Positions 40,346 to 53,100 of a DNA stretch of 64,000 nucleotides are shown here, in pieces (within the stretch, counting starts at the first letter, position 1; the number at the start of each line of letters is the position of its first letter). Below the pieces are notes generated by a model. That model was not told the origin of the DNA. It did not search any database and worked only from the letters and a program-made list of their open reading frames with translations. The DNA is taken from NCBI GenBank assembly GCA_033182465.1, contig CP137320.1, positions 744,001 to 808,000 on the forward strand, written 5' to 3'. The position numbers and the translations under genes were made by a program. Source of the DNA: Sanghuangporus weigelae (lineage: Eukaryota; Basidiomycota; Agaricomycetes; Hymenochaetales; Hymenochaetaceae).

Positions 40346-43300
40346 TTATGAATTCGGAGGCTGCGGGTGATCGTGCTGTTGTTGTTGCGGGTGATCTGAT
40401 GATTGCGGCCTCGAATCCGATTCAGACTGCGATTGCGAGAGCGTCGATAACGCCTCAGATTTTCGTCGCGAGCGGTCCTTCCGACCAATAGAAAACAATC
40501 GCAATCGCGACCTTCCATCCTTCTTCTTCCGCTCCTCGATCTTATGCTGTCGGCGCTCCGAAAGATTGGTCTGTATGCGCTGAATCGCAACGCCTCCTTC
40601 CTCCTGCGCGAAGTCAAAGCCACGATGCGCGCTCCGGATACCGGTAGCCATGTCCGTTCGACTTCCAAGTCCCGAAGGCCGCCGTGAACTCGCCAATGCA
40701 GCAAGTCCGTGTCCCTTCGGCGGAGGCTGACCAAGCAACTGGTCGCGCGTCTTCCGACTCGGGTCGAGCTTCCGCACCCACCGGGCTTTGTCGATCTCCG
40801 TCGGCCGGACATTGAACACATACGCCTTCACAACGTATCTCGGAAGAAGCGACAGGAGAGCAACGAGCGGAAGAGAGAACCAGAATAGAGCTGAACGGAA
40901 GAGGTAATGATCATTCCCACTATGATTGTAAGTTAGTATGAATGCTCAAACAATGCTTTCGCGTAAAATGACGCACTATACAGGCACGTAAAACCAGCCG
41001 GGGGAGATGAGCGAGTAGATAGCCTGGGACGAGATGAGTATTCAACGCTGACACAAGTCCGAAGTGAGCAGCTTACAGTGTACGCCCATACAAGGACGAT
41101 ACCGAGAGATACGGCAAAGAACACCCATGCGGTCCACGCAGCCGTGTTCAGACCATTGAACAAGTTCGCAACCATGACCGTGGCAATCACCATCGCCTGC
41201 ACGAAATAGTCATGTCAATACGCCCGCGAACAGAGTTTAATGACAGCTTAATGAAGATCACGAACCGTCGACCATTCATACTGCGCTACATCATATCCAT
41301 CGGTTCTTGAAGTTGGCGAGAAGTAACTATACTGAATCAGGAAATAGATGATCACGGACTACAACATAATCATTAATATAAATTCTAACAAGCAACATGA
41401 GAAATTACCTGGACGATACCATCGAACATGTAAATCAAGAAGGTTCTGAAGTTGAACCAACGCCCCTCACGACCGTAGCGGTACAACTCAGGCAATTCCA
41501 TAAGGATATCATCATCTGCAAAACAAGAAAAATCAGCAAGAAACAAAGAATCGGAGGCGCAATTTTAACTTACCAGCCATACGGTCAAACAGACCAATAG
41601 CAATGACAGGAGCGATCGACCAGAACACGTTCCAGAACAACAGGTACGTATATTCGAAGACGTATTGTGAACTCCATCCACAGAAAATCATGAACCACCA
41701 GAGAGCGCCGATACAAATGATGTTCTTGTAGAAGAAGTTGACAATCCTATGATACCAGGTCAATGACAGTCGGAGATTGATAAGGAAGGAAGGATCTTAC
41801 ATGTTACCATTTCGCGCGTACGACCAATGCCCATGGACAAGGAGCAGGCGTTTGAGGAATCGGAACTATGCAATCTGTGAATACCTTCTTTTTAAAACAA
41901 GGATCGTGTAGACGCACTTGCGCAATAGCATAGTCGGACGAGTTCACCGCCTGCAAACCTTCTTCACCAATGATCCCAACGCCAACGTCCGCCGCCTGGA
42001 TCATGCTGACGTCATTCGCTCCGTCACCAATAGCGAGTGTCATTGCGCCAATGCCATCTTTGATCATCCTCACGACGAGCGCCTTTTGCAGAGGTGATAC
42101 TCGACAACAGATGACGGCCTCGCATTCCATAGATAGTCGGAGAAGTAGCCGCTTGCAATCCTCATCGGCGAATGCCTAAGAGACACGCCAGTAAGTAAAA
42201 ACAATCAAATGCGAAATCGGCGCGGAGACACTGACATGATTGAGAGCCGTTCCTTCAATGACAAGAATAAATCCTCCAGGTCGGTCACCATTATTCGGAC
42301 CGACGATGGACGAAACGCCCGTATTAACCCTCTTGAGCGGCAGTCCATGTGCAAGCTCCCCATTCTTCTCCGCATACCCATGCTTCTCATGGATATCAAG
42401 ACCCTCATCCTCAATAATCATCGCCTCAGGGAAGAATTGCTCGCACGCATTGTACATCTGGTCGAACACACTCAACCCATTTTGCTCGTCTCCACGCACG
42501 ACGATCAAATTGGATTCTGTTCCGATGAGGTTTGTACTATACCCGATGGCGATAGCCGTTTCGAGTTTATCGCCCGTGAGGACCCAGACTTTTATCCCTG
42601 CGAGTTTGAGGTCTGCAATCGTCTCGGGAACGCCGTCTTGCAATCTATCCTCGATAGCTGTCGCACCGAGCAAACGTAAATCCGTCTCAATTTCCTCGCA
42701 TACGGCTGAAATCTTTTCGTCACGGTCGTCCAAGGCAACGGTAGCTTGTGTGTAACGTTCTGCCCATTGCTCATAATATTCCTCTGAAAAAGAGCAAGCA
42801 CGGAAAGGTGAGCAATCAACATGTACAAAACATGTACAAACTAAATCTGAAGTTTCTTACCAGAAACGACTTTGTATGCCAACGTCAGCGTACGCAATCC
42901 CTCACTCGCGAACGCATCCAAATGTTTGCCCGTAATCTCTTTCAACTCGTCATTAACCCCGGGCTTTAACCGCTCAAAGATAACGTTATCTGCGCCCTTC
43001 GTAAGCAAGAAGATCCGGCTGTCCTCACTGTTCAATTTGCGCACGACGACGCTCATACGTTTCCGAGCACTCGTGAAATCGAGTACATTCAGCAGCTCGT
43101 ACAGCTCAATCTCTTCGGAGAAGCGTGTTTGAAGTCGGAGGATCTCCTTATCGCGTCCGCGGAATACAAATCCCATGTCCGCAGCGGCCTGGACGAGTGC
43201 AGACTCGTCGGGACTCTGAGCGCGGTACGTGATCCTGCCAGTCTGCGGGTCGACTGAGGCGATGACGGTATGGCAAAGCGAGAGAACAGTGAAGAATCCA

Positions 43301-45574
43301 TTTAACGTTCGTGCTTGCGAAGCGTTCTCCGACTCTGCTCCAGCATGAATCGTCTCCGACAAATCTTTGGCAAGCTCCTCGTTGTGGAAGTGATTCTCTA
43401 CACCTGGTGAAAGCTCCACACCCGTTGCTTCAACCGGGTCCTCCGGTATACGCTCGGGTACGATGTCGCCATCTTTCTCTTTCTTCTCCGCATCCTGACC
43501 GCTCGAGCCAGGCCTCGATGCCGATCCTTCAGCAGAAGTCGAAGTCGCAGCAGACAACCTCACATCAACCTTTTCGATCTCAGAATTATCCTCTTTCTCT
43601 TTTGCAGGCTCTTCAGAACCCTGCTCGCCATTATACACCTTCCCCCCAATCGAGCAATTACGGAAGACCATCACGTTCTGCGTAAGCGTGCCCGTCTTAT
43701 CCGAGAACACGTATTCGATCTGACCAAGATCATCCGATAAGTTCCATGAGCGTGCCAAGGTCGGCTGGTCGGTCTTTTCATACCACATCTCCTTATCAAA
43801 GTAGATAAATGCGGCTTGGATTGTTCGGACGAACTCTATGGAGATGTATAGCGAGATTGGAACGATATTTTGAAACCTAGACAAAAATAAGAACATTCAG
43901 TATGAGTTTGAGAATGTAAGTAAAAAAAAGCACAAACGTGATGAGCGCGAAGACGGCTGTAATGAGACCGTTAATGTTTGGATTATCGTCGCTTTGATTG
44001 GCGCCAATTAACCACGGCGCTCCTCTCGGATAGTATCGTCTCTCCAGGATGTGGTCAACGACACCGCAGGTGACAGCCATTGCAGCAAGGATCATGAGGT
44101 TGACGAACCTGTGATGTGAAAATAAAATAATAGAGTCAGACAAGCACAACCAGAGCAAGCGCTAAGTAAACGTACACTTGAGGGTTCATCTGTCTCTCCA
44201 CCTTGCTGCGCTTACTCGGCGTCCCACCGGCATTCAGCATGATCTTCGTGTCTTCACCCGTATACATGACGACGCCAATCACCCATTTCGTGTTCTTCAA
44301 CACCGTCCCACGAAGAAGCACCGTCTGCAGATCGATCGGCTGCTTCACTCCGTCCTTCTCGACAGCGCCGTTCAATTTGTACATATTCGGGTCCGGGCGG
44401 TCAAGCTCTATTCGGAAGTGAGTGCTGTTCGGGTCGGCGCAGTCATCAGCGGAACAAAGGTGCGTGAGCATGGGCACGGCGTTGCGAGATTTGAGGTTCG
44501 TCTCCCCGTCGAGGTTCTTCGTCTCCACGTAACACACGTTCTCCTCCTCGGATGTCGCACAAATTAGAATATCCGCTGGAAACGCCTCTTCGTTCACGAT
44601 CTTCACAAAGTCGCCCACTCGCACGTCCTCCCACGCTGTCCGTCGCCAGTGCGGCCTCGTCGGGTCGTGTCGGTGGAAGAAATGCGACCGTCGATGCAAC
44701 TCCTGCGATGGCCGGAAGTCTACGGACGGAGACAGAGGCGTTTCATGATCACGGTCGAATTCGATATCATGGAACTCCGACTCATCATGCGGTGGAGCGA
44801 CGTTCTGACCTGCAGGCGAGGCGCCACGCGGAACAAGCTCGGGATCACGATGGGGGTCCTCATCAGGCTGAGTCGTCCCTAGCGCACCCTCAGCCAAAGC
44901 CTTGGCCTTCTGTTTCTCCCTCGCATTCTTCAGCCTCGTCTTCTTGTCCAGCCCTAGCGCCTGAGTGATCTGCGCAACCGACCTCCCCTTCGCCTTGGTG
45001 ACGTTCGTGTTGCGGAAGCTCCCACCGCTGAGAATGCGTGCATGAGAGAGGTTGACCGCCCGGTCTGACTGATGTCGCTTGATGTCTTCGTATCCATCCT
45101 TACACGCTGTAATCAGGAGCACGATGAGCAGAGGCAGGATGACGAGCCCGGGCGAGATCGTGCTGAATATGCGGAAGAACTGGAGGATAGCGATGACAGC
45201 GAAGAATCTAGCATAGTCCCGACACATTAAATGAGAAATATAATACTAAGAAACGTATCAACGCACATATTCGCTATCCTTCTGAACTGCTCGAGCAAAT
45301 TTCTCGGGAGGAAGGTGACGATATTGTACTTTGAAGTGATGACCTGGTTGGAGGTGAATACATGCTCCTTCTTAATGCGTCCCTTGTGGTCGAAGTAATC
45401 GGGTGGCAAGTCCTCGTTGATGTACACCGTACGCGGTGGGCCGGGCTCTCTGCGCTTTATGAAGAGGGACTCGACCTTCCAATCGGCGAACTTGCTGTAG
45501 GCCCGTACGATGCCGCTCTTCTGAGTCTTCTTCCTCGGGCGGACATGGCGGACATCTGCTCTGTGGGCAGTCAT
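40346..45574 (-). CDS. P4-type ATPase, phospholipid flippase (Dnf1/2-like)
   Basis: Flips phospholipids to the cytosolic leaflet of plasma-membrane or endosomal membranes, normally with a CDC50-family partner. Thirteen exons (45574-45267, 45207-44176, 44108-43938, 43876-42861, 42783-42236, 42175-41918, 41865-41801, 41746-41574, 41515-41409, 41358-41266, 41196-41077, 41023-40977, 40919-40346) give 1503 aa. Motifs: [44 protein letters not shown] (phosphorylated Asp), [43 protein letters not shown] and [31 protein letters not shown] and the long acidic insert in the first loop suggest the Dnf1/2 clade. The C-terminal tail is rich in Ser, Arg, Gln and His. Confidence 0.95.
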
Positions 45575-46429
45575 GAATGGTGCGCTGCGTCGAGATGAAC
45601 GACGGCGACGGCGGCGAGGAGGAGAGGGATTCGTATGAGGTAGAAGATGAGAGAGGGAGGCGGAGGTGGGAATGGGTACAGTAAGATGTGTTGTGCCGTG
45701 CTCCGGCTGAGACCAATATTATAATATTATTATGCTTACTCGTCCTCTATGATGCACCCACCGACCGGTCTCGCAGTCATTTTTTATTCTCATTTTATTT
45801 TCATTGTTCTCAACAGTCTACACAATACTCTCTCTCTCTCTCTCGTCGAGTTCTAATCTGCTGGCACGAATCACTGTCTTTCTAGTATTTACTTTACCGA
45901 GGTACTTCACAAACGAGACAAGTCCATCGGTCTTCAACGCGCCGCTTCTCCATTTAGCCGGGACACACCGCGTACACATAAGCACATTCTTCATCAGCAT
46001 CAAAACACTTGCTCAGCCACTCACGCCCATTTCTCTTGATTCTCCATCCAACGCCGACTCGACGATACGCGAGCGCGGCGGGCGCCCAATCATGTCAGCC
46101 ATCTGACTCATCTCAGGCTTGTCTCACCGTCTCGGCAGGCTTAGGCGCGTGACTGGATTGGATTGGACCGCTCGTTCATTGATCGCCAAGTCGCTGTTGA
46201 GCGCTGCGAGGTGCTGCGCGACGAGCTGGAACGTGGTCTCCACCCATGTGTGACGTCATATTCCATCACTCGATTAACATACTGAAAGTATTGTAAATAT
46301 TAATATCGGTATCTATAGCATATCATATATAGACTATACTTCTAGTAGTTCAGAATATTAATCTTAATCTAAGGCACGTCGTCAGAGAAGCGATTTACAT
46401 TTGTAGGTGTAGACATATCACGGATGACT
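45575..46429. other. Intergenic: P4-ATPase promoter; TC microsatellite
   Basis: 855 bp upstream of the P4-ATPase and downstream of the next minus-strand gene. It holds a (TC)n tract at 45828-45844, an AATATTATTAT element near 45720 and a very AT-rich block near 46260-46370. No gene was supported; the reading frames here start in the repeat. Confidence 0.55.
45828..45844. repeat. (TC)n microsatellite
   Basis: Eight TC units in a row, 250 bp upstream of the P4-ATPase start; polypyrimidine tracts are common in fungal promoters. Confidence 0.85.
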
Positions 46430-47484
46430 TCAGATTAAAAGCAGTGCCTTGTAATGCTTGATCAGTGCACTTGCATCCGTCGCAACCTGCAAAAGCAGCG
46501 TGAGTGCGGGTAGACATTTGAGATAAACCTTCGGACTACACCACCTTTTGAGCCTCTACCCCTGCCTCCATATTCTTTCGCGCATTCTTCATCAAACGCT
46601 TGCGAGAGGCTTCACGTGCAAGCGGATGCGTCTCGACTGCAGTTCAAGTTCCAAACAACTGCTTCAAAAGATAGCTGAATTGTATAATACGCACGCATCT
46701 CGCTGGCAGCATTGACCATCTGAGCACGCTGAGGTGAAAGATCCTCAATAATTTCTGGATAAACAGAAAGTAGAGCCTGGAAAGACTCCTAGAGAAAAAT
46801 ATTCAAAATTCAGTAAATCAGGAAAACTGTATATTATAATACGCACTTCATGCGTAGACCAAAGTTGTATCGCATCCTTCATCATCTCATCCGTTGCCGT
46901 CTCTTGTGCGTGCATTTCGTCGATACGCGTCTTGCATTGCTCGCTGGATATATGCGCGCATTTGTCAAGGTTTCGCGTATTACAAGACGGGGCAGAGATA
47001 GGAGACATATAAAGGCATAGAATAAGTGGCACAATATTAAGCCTGAAGGGTAAAAAACGTACATATATGCACGCCCTTCTCGTGCCATCGTCTCTGCCTC
47101 CTTACGTGCTCCCGAGACGAGGGCATTCTTCTTAGTCTGGAAAGCAGCACTGCGAGTCGAAGTCTTCGCGTTCTTTTTCTCTAACGTTAGATACGGGTTA
47201 TGGAAAGTTGACAATGGATGAAAAGCAGTATAAGTCGCATTTGCATTTTAAATGGTGAAAGGGAGAATATTCTCCTCACTCTGAAACTCCTGCATGATAC
47301 CGATTATATCCATAACTCTATTTTGCATCGACATATTGGGTTACGTAGCCTCTCGAAAATGTAGTTAGACAGAACGAGCTCACCCATCGTCATCCTGCAC
47401 GTCTCCCACGTCGAAATCCTCAATCTCGTCCGGAGCAAAGCGAACAGGTGCTGCGGCACGAGCATGCTTTGTTCGCGTCGCCAT
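46430..47484 (-). CDS. Unrecognised 198-aa coiled-coil protein
   Basis: I do not recognise the family. Seven exons (47484-47384, 47317-47280, 47180-47063, 46943-46847, 46788-46695, 46636-46545, 46486-46430) join cleanly. The N-terminus is basic (MATRTKHARAAAPVRFAP), followed by an acidic EIEDFDVGDVQDDD. The middle is Lys/Arg/Ala-rich and helical (KKNAKTSTRSAAFQTKKNAL, then GRAYIEQCKTRIDEMHAQE). The C-terminal part, ESFQALLSVYPEIIEDL to IKHYKALLLI, is also helical. No signal peptide or membrane helix. An ACGCGT box (47587-47592) lies 103 bp upstream. A small kinetochore, spindle or chromatin adaptor would fit this composition, but that is only a guess. Confidence 0.75.
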
Positions 47485-47765
47485 AAGTATAGCACTTTAC
47501 AAGTTCGACCCTGTCAAAATATGCTGAGAGTACCCGAAATTAACGCAGTCTTTGAAGTCAGAGGAAGAGAGAACGCGAGGAATACTACGCGTCAAATGTC
47601 ACGACCCGCGTTCAATCGGAGTTCGAAACCGTGTTCTCATTGTTCACGTGCCGCGTGTAACTCAAGAATCCAAGAGCAAATAATACAGCAGTAAAATTCC
47701 ATCCACAAGCAGAGAAAAAAATCTATCTATAACTCGATGGAATGGTGGAATCCATGTAACGGCTA

Positions 47766-49220
47766 CTAGGCGGCGGACTTATTAGCGACATATTCAAAAC
47801 AGTCCGACAGAAATTGACTTACGAGATCCCCGTTATCCCTACTCAGTCTTCCTTTTTTTTCGTCTGGCTCGAGTCCTAGATATTCACTCATGAAAACTCG
47901 CATGATCAAGTTCCATCGGATCATCGTGTCCTTATCCAATGCCGACGCGTCGTCCTGCAGAATAAATGTAAATTCAGGCCAAACAAAGATGCTAGTACGG
48001 TTCGCCTGGCGAATATTACCTTCAATTTATGCCAAACCTTCGGAAAAGGATTGGTAATTATATGCAGAATGCTGACGCCGCGCTGCATGAACGGGACATG
48101 GTCGTCTGAAATAAAGCCGTAATTGTGCAGGTTATCCTTTCTCGGGACGAAGAAGCTCCTGAAGCCCTTCACATCTACATTCAAGCCTAGAGCGCCAGAA
48201 TCGGCTATTCTTTGCTCGGAAGAGATAAGCGCGTCGAAGAGCCAGGCGGTGTCGAGGAAGAATGATTGCACGCGCGGATCTTTCGCTCCGAGCAGGTCGA
48301 GTAGGATGAGATGCTCGATTGAAGCGAGTTCTGTCGTTGTTGTGGATAATCTTCGCTTTGAACGTGGAGGTAAGTACGTGGATGCCCATTTTTCTGCTAG
48401 GTGTCTGTGCAGAGCAATATCCAATTTGTTAGAGAACAAAATAAAATCATGATAGAAAGGCACTTGCACGAACCTTGCACCATACACCGAATCCGTATCT
48501 GTCCAGTCTTTGAAAGCCTCCTCTCCGTCGAAGAACACAAGCCGAAGCGTGGTATCAGCCACGTCTTCATCGTCTAATAGTCCTTCTTCAAGTTGTTCTT
48601 TCCTGCGATTTAGTAACGGATCCAAAGCTTCCGCAAGGTCCAGCATCAAAGCGCAAGGCATGGCAGAATCAGTAGCTCCTACAAACTGAGTAGACAATCT
48701 TAGCGAATAGCCTCAAGTATTATATGATGAAGTTATCTCACTTGATTCTGAGGGTATGACGAAAAGAATTTGCTGTCAAAATGCGCAGCTACAATGACTC
48801 TCCGAGGTGCCTCAGGATCTTTCGTAGCAATAACATTCGTAAAGCGTTTCGGCCCATAAGGCGTATCCGATACGAACGAATCTTCCTCCACATCCCAATC
48901 TAACCGTTTCATCACAGACACGATGTAGTTCTTCACTTGCGTATTATTCCCCGTATCCGCTAGAATAGTCAAGTTTGTTCAGAGGCTGATGTCAAGCTAA
49001 ATAAAACCTGGTACTCACGCGGTCTAGGGATGAGGATTTTGGATAAGTGAGAAGACCTATCATCTGGGTCCAGGTTCTTCAACGGATCTGGGTTGGATGC
49101 AAGGGAGGATATTTGGCCAGGCGAAAGTTCCTTGAACGCACGCTCCCCGAGCAATTGCGCGCCAAGCGTGACACGTAACCAGCTCAGAAACAAGAATGAG
49201 GTGACTAATAGCCGAACCAT
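47766..49220 (-). CDS. Glutaminyl-peptide cyclotransferase (M28-like)
   Basis: Secretory-pathway zinc enzyme that cyclises N-terminal Gln or Glu to pyroglutamate. Five exons (49220-49019, 48959-48742, 48685-48474, 48404-48020, 47954-47766) give 401 aa. The N-terminus MVRLLVTSFLFLSWLRVTLG is a signal peptide or anchor. Zinc and active-site blocks: VIVAAHFDSKFF, VGATDSAMPCALMLDLAEAL, LRLVFFDGEEAFKDW, LILLDLLGAKDP and FISDDHVPFMQRGV. Near the 3' end a GTAAGT donor (47822) and TAATAAG acceptor (47778) bound a 45-nt stretch with no stop in frame, so the tail may be 15 residues shorter. Divergent from TRS23 (179 bp). Confidence 0.92.
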
Positions 49221-49399
49221 AGATATTCCAGGTACTAGCCATGTTCGATGAGGAGAGTGAGGGACTCTGGCCATGTAACCGTCAAACTTTGAAGCAGAGA
49301 AACATCGAGTACATCTGGTGAAGAAGCTGAGTACGTGAGCAGCGTGAGATCTTGACGAACGCGTCGCGCCAAGCTTCTTCAAGTCTCCCTTTGACCAAC

Positions 49400-49978
49400 A
49401 TGGTCGTATTCGGTCTATGGGTATGTGATCCAAGGTCACTGCTCGAATGCGTTAATCAAAACTATTTGATAAGGTTATTAACAAAGCAGGAGGCTTGGTA
49501 TACCAGCGCAATTTCGCCGGTTAGACACATTATAATAGCTCAGATTGTAGACTTTGACACGCCGTTTGGCTTCGTAGATGGACTCGCTCAGCTCTCATCA
49601 AACGAATATCTCGTATTAGCGGGAACTTTACATGGCGTTCATGCCATTACGAGCAGGCTCTCTCCGACAGGTCCAAGTTCAGGAGCTCAAGTGATCGAAG
49701 CCGAGAATTTCAAGATGACCATCCTGCTTACTGCAACCGGTTCGATCCCATAATCGTTTATATTTTTCAGAATGAAACTTACGGTCCTTTTATTAGGCAC
49801 CAAATTTGTGCTACTGACATCTCTGCATGATGCAAATTCGGAGGCATTGCTTCAAAAGGTGTATGAAGCGTACGCAGACATGGGGATGAAGAACCCTTTC
49901 CATACACCAGAAATGCCCATTCGTAGCGACAAGTTTGATACTCGTATAGGAGCTCTATTGGGATCAGTGCCGACCTAA
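49400..49978 (+). CDS. TRS23: TRAPP complex subunit TRS23 (TRAPPC4)
   Basis: Longin-fold core subunit of the TRAPP complex, exchange factor for Ypt1-type Rabs. Four exons (49400-49420, 49474-49519, 49578-49739, 49797-49978) give 136 aa. The first coding exon is 21 nt (MVVFGLW). The protein continues [20 protein letters not shown], then [40 protein letters not shown], and [20 protein letters not shown] before [18 protein letters not shown]. These are the family's strongest blocks, so the call is firm. The length fits TRAPPC4. Confidence 0.96.
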
Positions 49979-50123
49979 GATTAGGCATTCTGGTCTTGCA
50001 TCCTATTCGCAGCTCTACATTCGGATTCATTCCGTTGTAATATTAGCTAAATCTGGCAGAGTTTGATGTCTTGTCGCAGTGACTCTAAAGACTATATTCT
50101 ATTTACATGACTCTCTGCTTTCT

Positions 50124-53100
50124 TCAATTATTGAGGTACTCCAAGCATTCCAATACGGTGTTCAGAGCGATGATACTGAAGCTATTCAAGCCAAATGGAT
50201 TCCTTCTAGCATCCTCTGTCGTTAACTTATCGGTGATTAGCTTCCACGATGTCCAAGCAAATTCGAGAGCCTGTGTCGCCTCCACCTTCGTCATCGTCTG
50301 TAATTTCTCGGGAATGAACTGCTCTCTGATTTCCTTCACTAGATTTGAAGCGTGCACGCGCATCCGATAGATTCGCTCGGTCCGCCAGCGATGTCGGGAG
50401 CATCGAGCAAGAATAGTTCCTATCACAACTTCCTCCTCCTTGAGCTTCGAGTCGACATGGTCTGTTAGCGTGTGTGTCGCGCAAATGTATTGCAGTTCGT
50501 TGTAATAATGGCGGAAGATTCTTCTGACTTCCTCTTCCGTGGTCTGCCGGACACGCGAATCCCGAAGCTTGGCGTCGACAGTCGCCTTGAGGGCCCTGTA
50601 AACCGGATGTTCCGAGACTTGGATATATGAGCTTTCACCACGATCATCGAAATCTGTGCACGATGCGACCTTCTCAACGCGTCGAAAGATCTCACCTACA
50701 ATCCGATTCGTCATCGAGAAATATATATCAGAAACTATTCACTTTCTGACAGACCGTGGAAGACATGAATATCAAGAAAGCTGACTCTCACCTACTGCCC
50801 GTTCAGAACGATAAAAGTCAGTGCGATGTTCATCTTCCGCCTCATTCTTCTTCCAGTCCGGCTTGAACGGGATAAGTTTCGGGGGAAGACGCGAGATATC
50901 AACCTCCATCCCGTTCTTAGGATAATCCACTGCTTGACTACAGAGTTTAGCTAGCAAAAGACAGCCCGGGTCACGAACACCATCCTACACCCATTGTTAG
51001 TTGATGAGGTAGCTCGAAGGCTCAATGCTCACCGCCGATTGGTCTATGAGGTCCTATGAGTAAATCCGTCATTGGCGCAAGACAATTCGAACTACATACC
51101 TGCTCTGATAAGATGTTCATCGCCCAGGACACCCTGGACAGGAGCACATAGTATTTTCAGGCGTTGAGTAACATACCGTAACACTTACCATAACGTCTGA
51201 GTTTATGTACTTTACCACAAAATCGCATACGAATGGGACAATCTTCTCGGGGTCTACCTTTGTCTGTCCTGTTTCTTGGTCGAATTCCTCCAGGTCGCTC
51301 AGTTCAATCTCCCACTTTGGGGGAGCAGGGAACTCGGCAGGGAAGTCATGAATGCTTCCGAAGAGAGGCTGGTATTGACATATATTGAAGATATCGCTAT
51401 AATAAATCAGTCATCCATGGTCCATGAGAACAGATAAATCACAAAACACTCACCCGTCAAGGTCTCCTCCACTGAGACAAGAAGCAAGAGACCTCTTTCC
51501 TGCAGAAGATTCGAAATCAGAATGAGAGCGATCAGTCACCAAATGATGCAAAAGCTCACCCTTGCAAGGAAACACAATGACGTTGACAAGGTTGCGGAAT
51601 GCGCAAATTTTTTCCGGCGGAGGCTTTCCAATCGCATATAGATTCTATACTGAAAAGTAAGGGCGAGGCATGCATGAGGTGAGTTGCGTCAAGACTTTCC
51701 TGACAATCACCGGGATATATAGTCGGGCTTCTGAAAACCAAGCATCGTCTTTCAAGATATATAGGTTCCGAATTCGCATTTTCCTGAATACAGACTATTG
51801 CTCGATGAGCTGCTTTGTGAAGAAGAAACGAAGGTAGTAGGACGTGCCGAAAACATCTCCTTCCCCCAATGTAAACACTTCATCTTCCCTATATTCTCCC
51901 CTTTCTATGTATGCGGGGCCTTCGTCAGCAACACCTACCAAAGTATAACTTTTAGGAACAGGGATGCGACAACGATACTGAATGTCACGAAGGACGCTTG
52001 ATATCGTGGATCCAATCAAATTATCTATGAAAGGATTCCGTAGGTTCCTTGCCGGATTTCGGGGATTTAGATCCAATCCATATACAGACAACTTCTGCAG
52101 GAGAGAGCTGACACCGAATGTCGAACCTAACCCGTGAGATTTCATGACAGTTACGAAATGGGTCACTGATTTCCGAGTTAAATGAACATCGGTTATTGCA
52201 GAATCTAAGAGTTCTAGGAATACGTCCTTTTTTACCTCGCGGTCTTCGAGAATCATGACGAGAGGACTGGGCTGATGGAGTCAACATCTGTAAATGCACG
52301 TTTCAAGTGAATGATTACCGATTGAGATACAACGAAGAAGGACCGCAGAAAGCTTTTGCGATTTCAATATCTGCGATTTCAACGTCGTGCGATGTAAACT
52401 TCCTCATGGATGGCCGGAGGTTCATCTTTATTCCTTTTAGGTTATCATCAACCACAACGACACCTTTGAAACTGAGAAAACGAATTTGATACTGGAGTCG
52501 CGTAGCTCTCAGAAATTTGTATCAACAAAATTCTCGACAGAACTTACTGCAGAAGGCTCGGCATATTGCTTTAGGTGAGGGTTCAGCCTACACTCTTCCG
52601 ACCATATAAGTCCTCCAAGCTGTCTAGAAATAGTTCCAATCCCTTGTAGCGATGAGTAACAAGAAGAAACTCCTCAAGCTGATTAACTTTACCGTCGGTA
52701 TGAAGATAAGGATCGCTCCCCAAGTCTGGTATTTCAGCCCATTGGTCTCTACTGATTTTCACAGAGGGATTTGTACCGGAGAATGCGAGCGCCAGTCTTG
52801 CTCCAAATTTCGCCGGGTATGCCAACTCAGCAGTGAGATCGCCTATCTCTCTACGGATGCTCGCCGCATTGACCAAACCATGTTCAGGATGCAAGAAGGG
52901 CGAGACGAACCAAACAGAATGTTCTCGCAACGCAGATGTCGAATATGCTAAGAACTCAAAGTGTCTTCCTCCCAGGTCAAATCCGTTTTTCAGTGTCTGG
53001 CCAACACGTTGCTCAAGGAGAGTCGTGCCATCAAGCTGGTGCTCCCAGCGAAATTGGAGACGGTCCTCGTCGCGGAAATCGACCCTCAAGAAGTGGTCAT

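Noticed and set aside
40186-40821. 211-codon minus-strand open frame at the end of the P4-ATPase
   Set aside because: It is an alternative frame of the last P4-ATPase exon; the other frame continues the flippase after [14 protein letters not shown].
45804-46106. 100-codon open frame starting near the TC repeat
   Set aside because: Composition is driven by the microsatellite and promoter-like sequence; no homology or splice support.
51556-51741. Continuous open frame across the unresolved RdRP junction
   Set aside because: Although free of stops, its downstream half is out of frame with the conserved AIGKPPPEK and SCLSGGDLDGD blocks, so it cannot be the true coding path.
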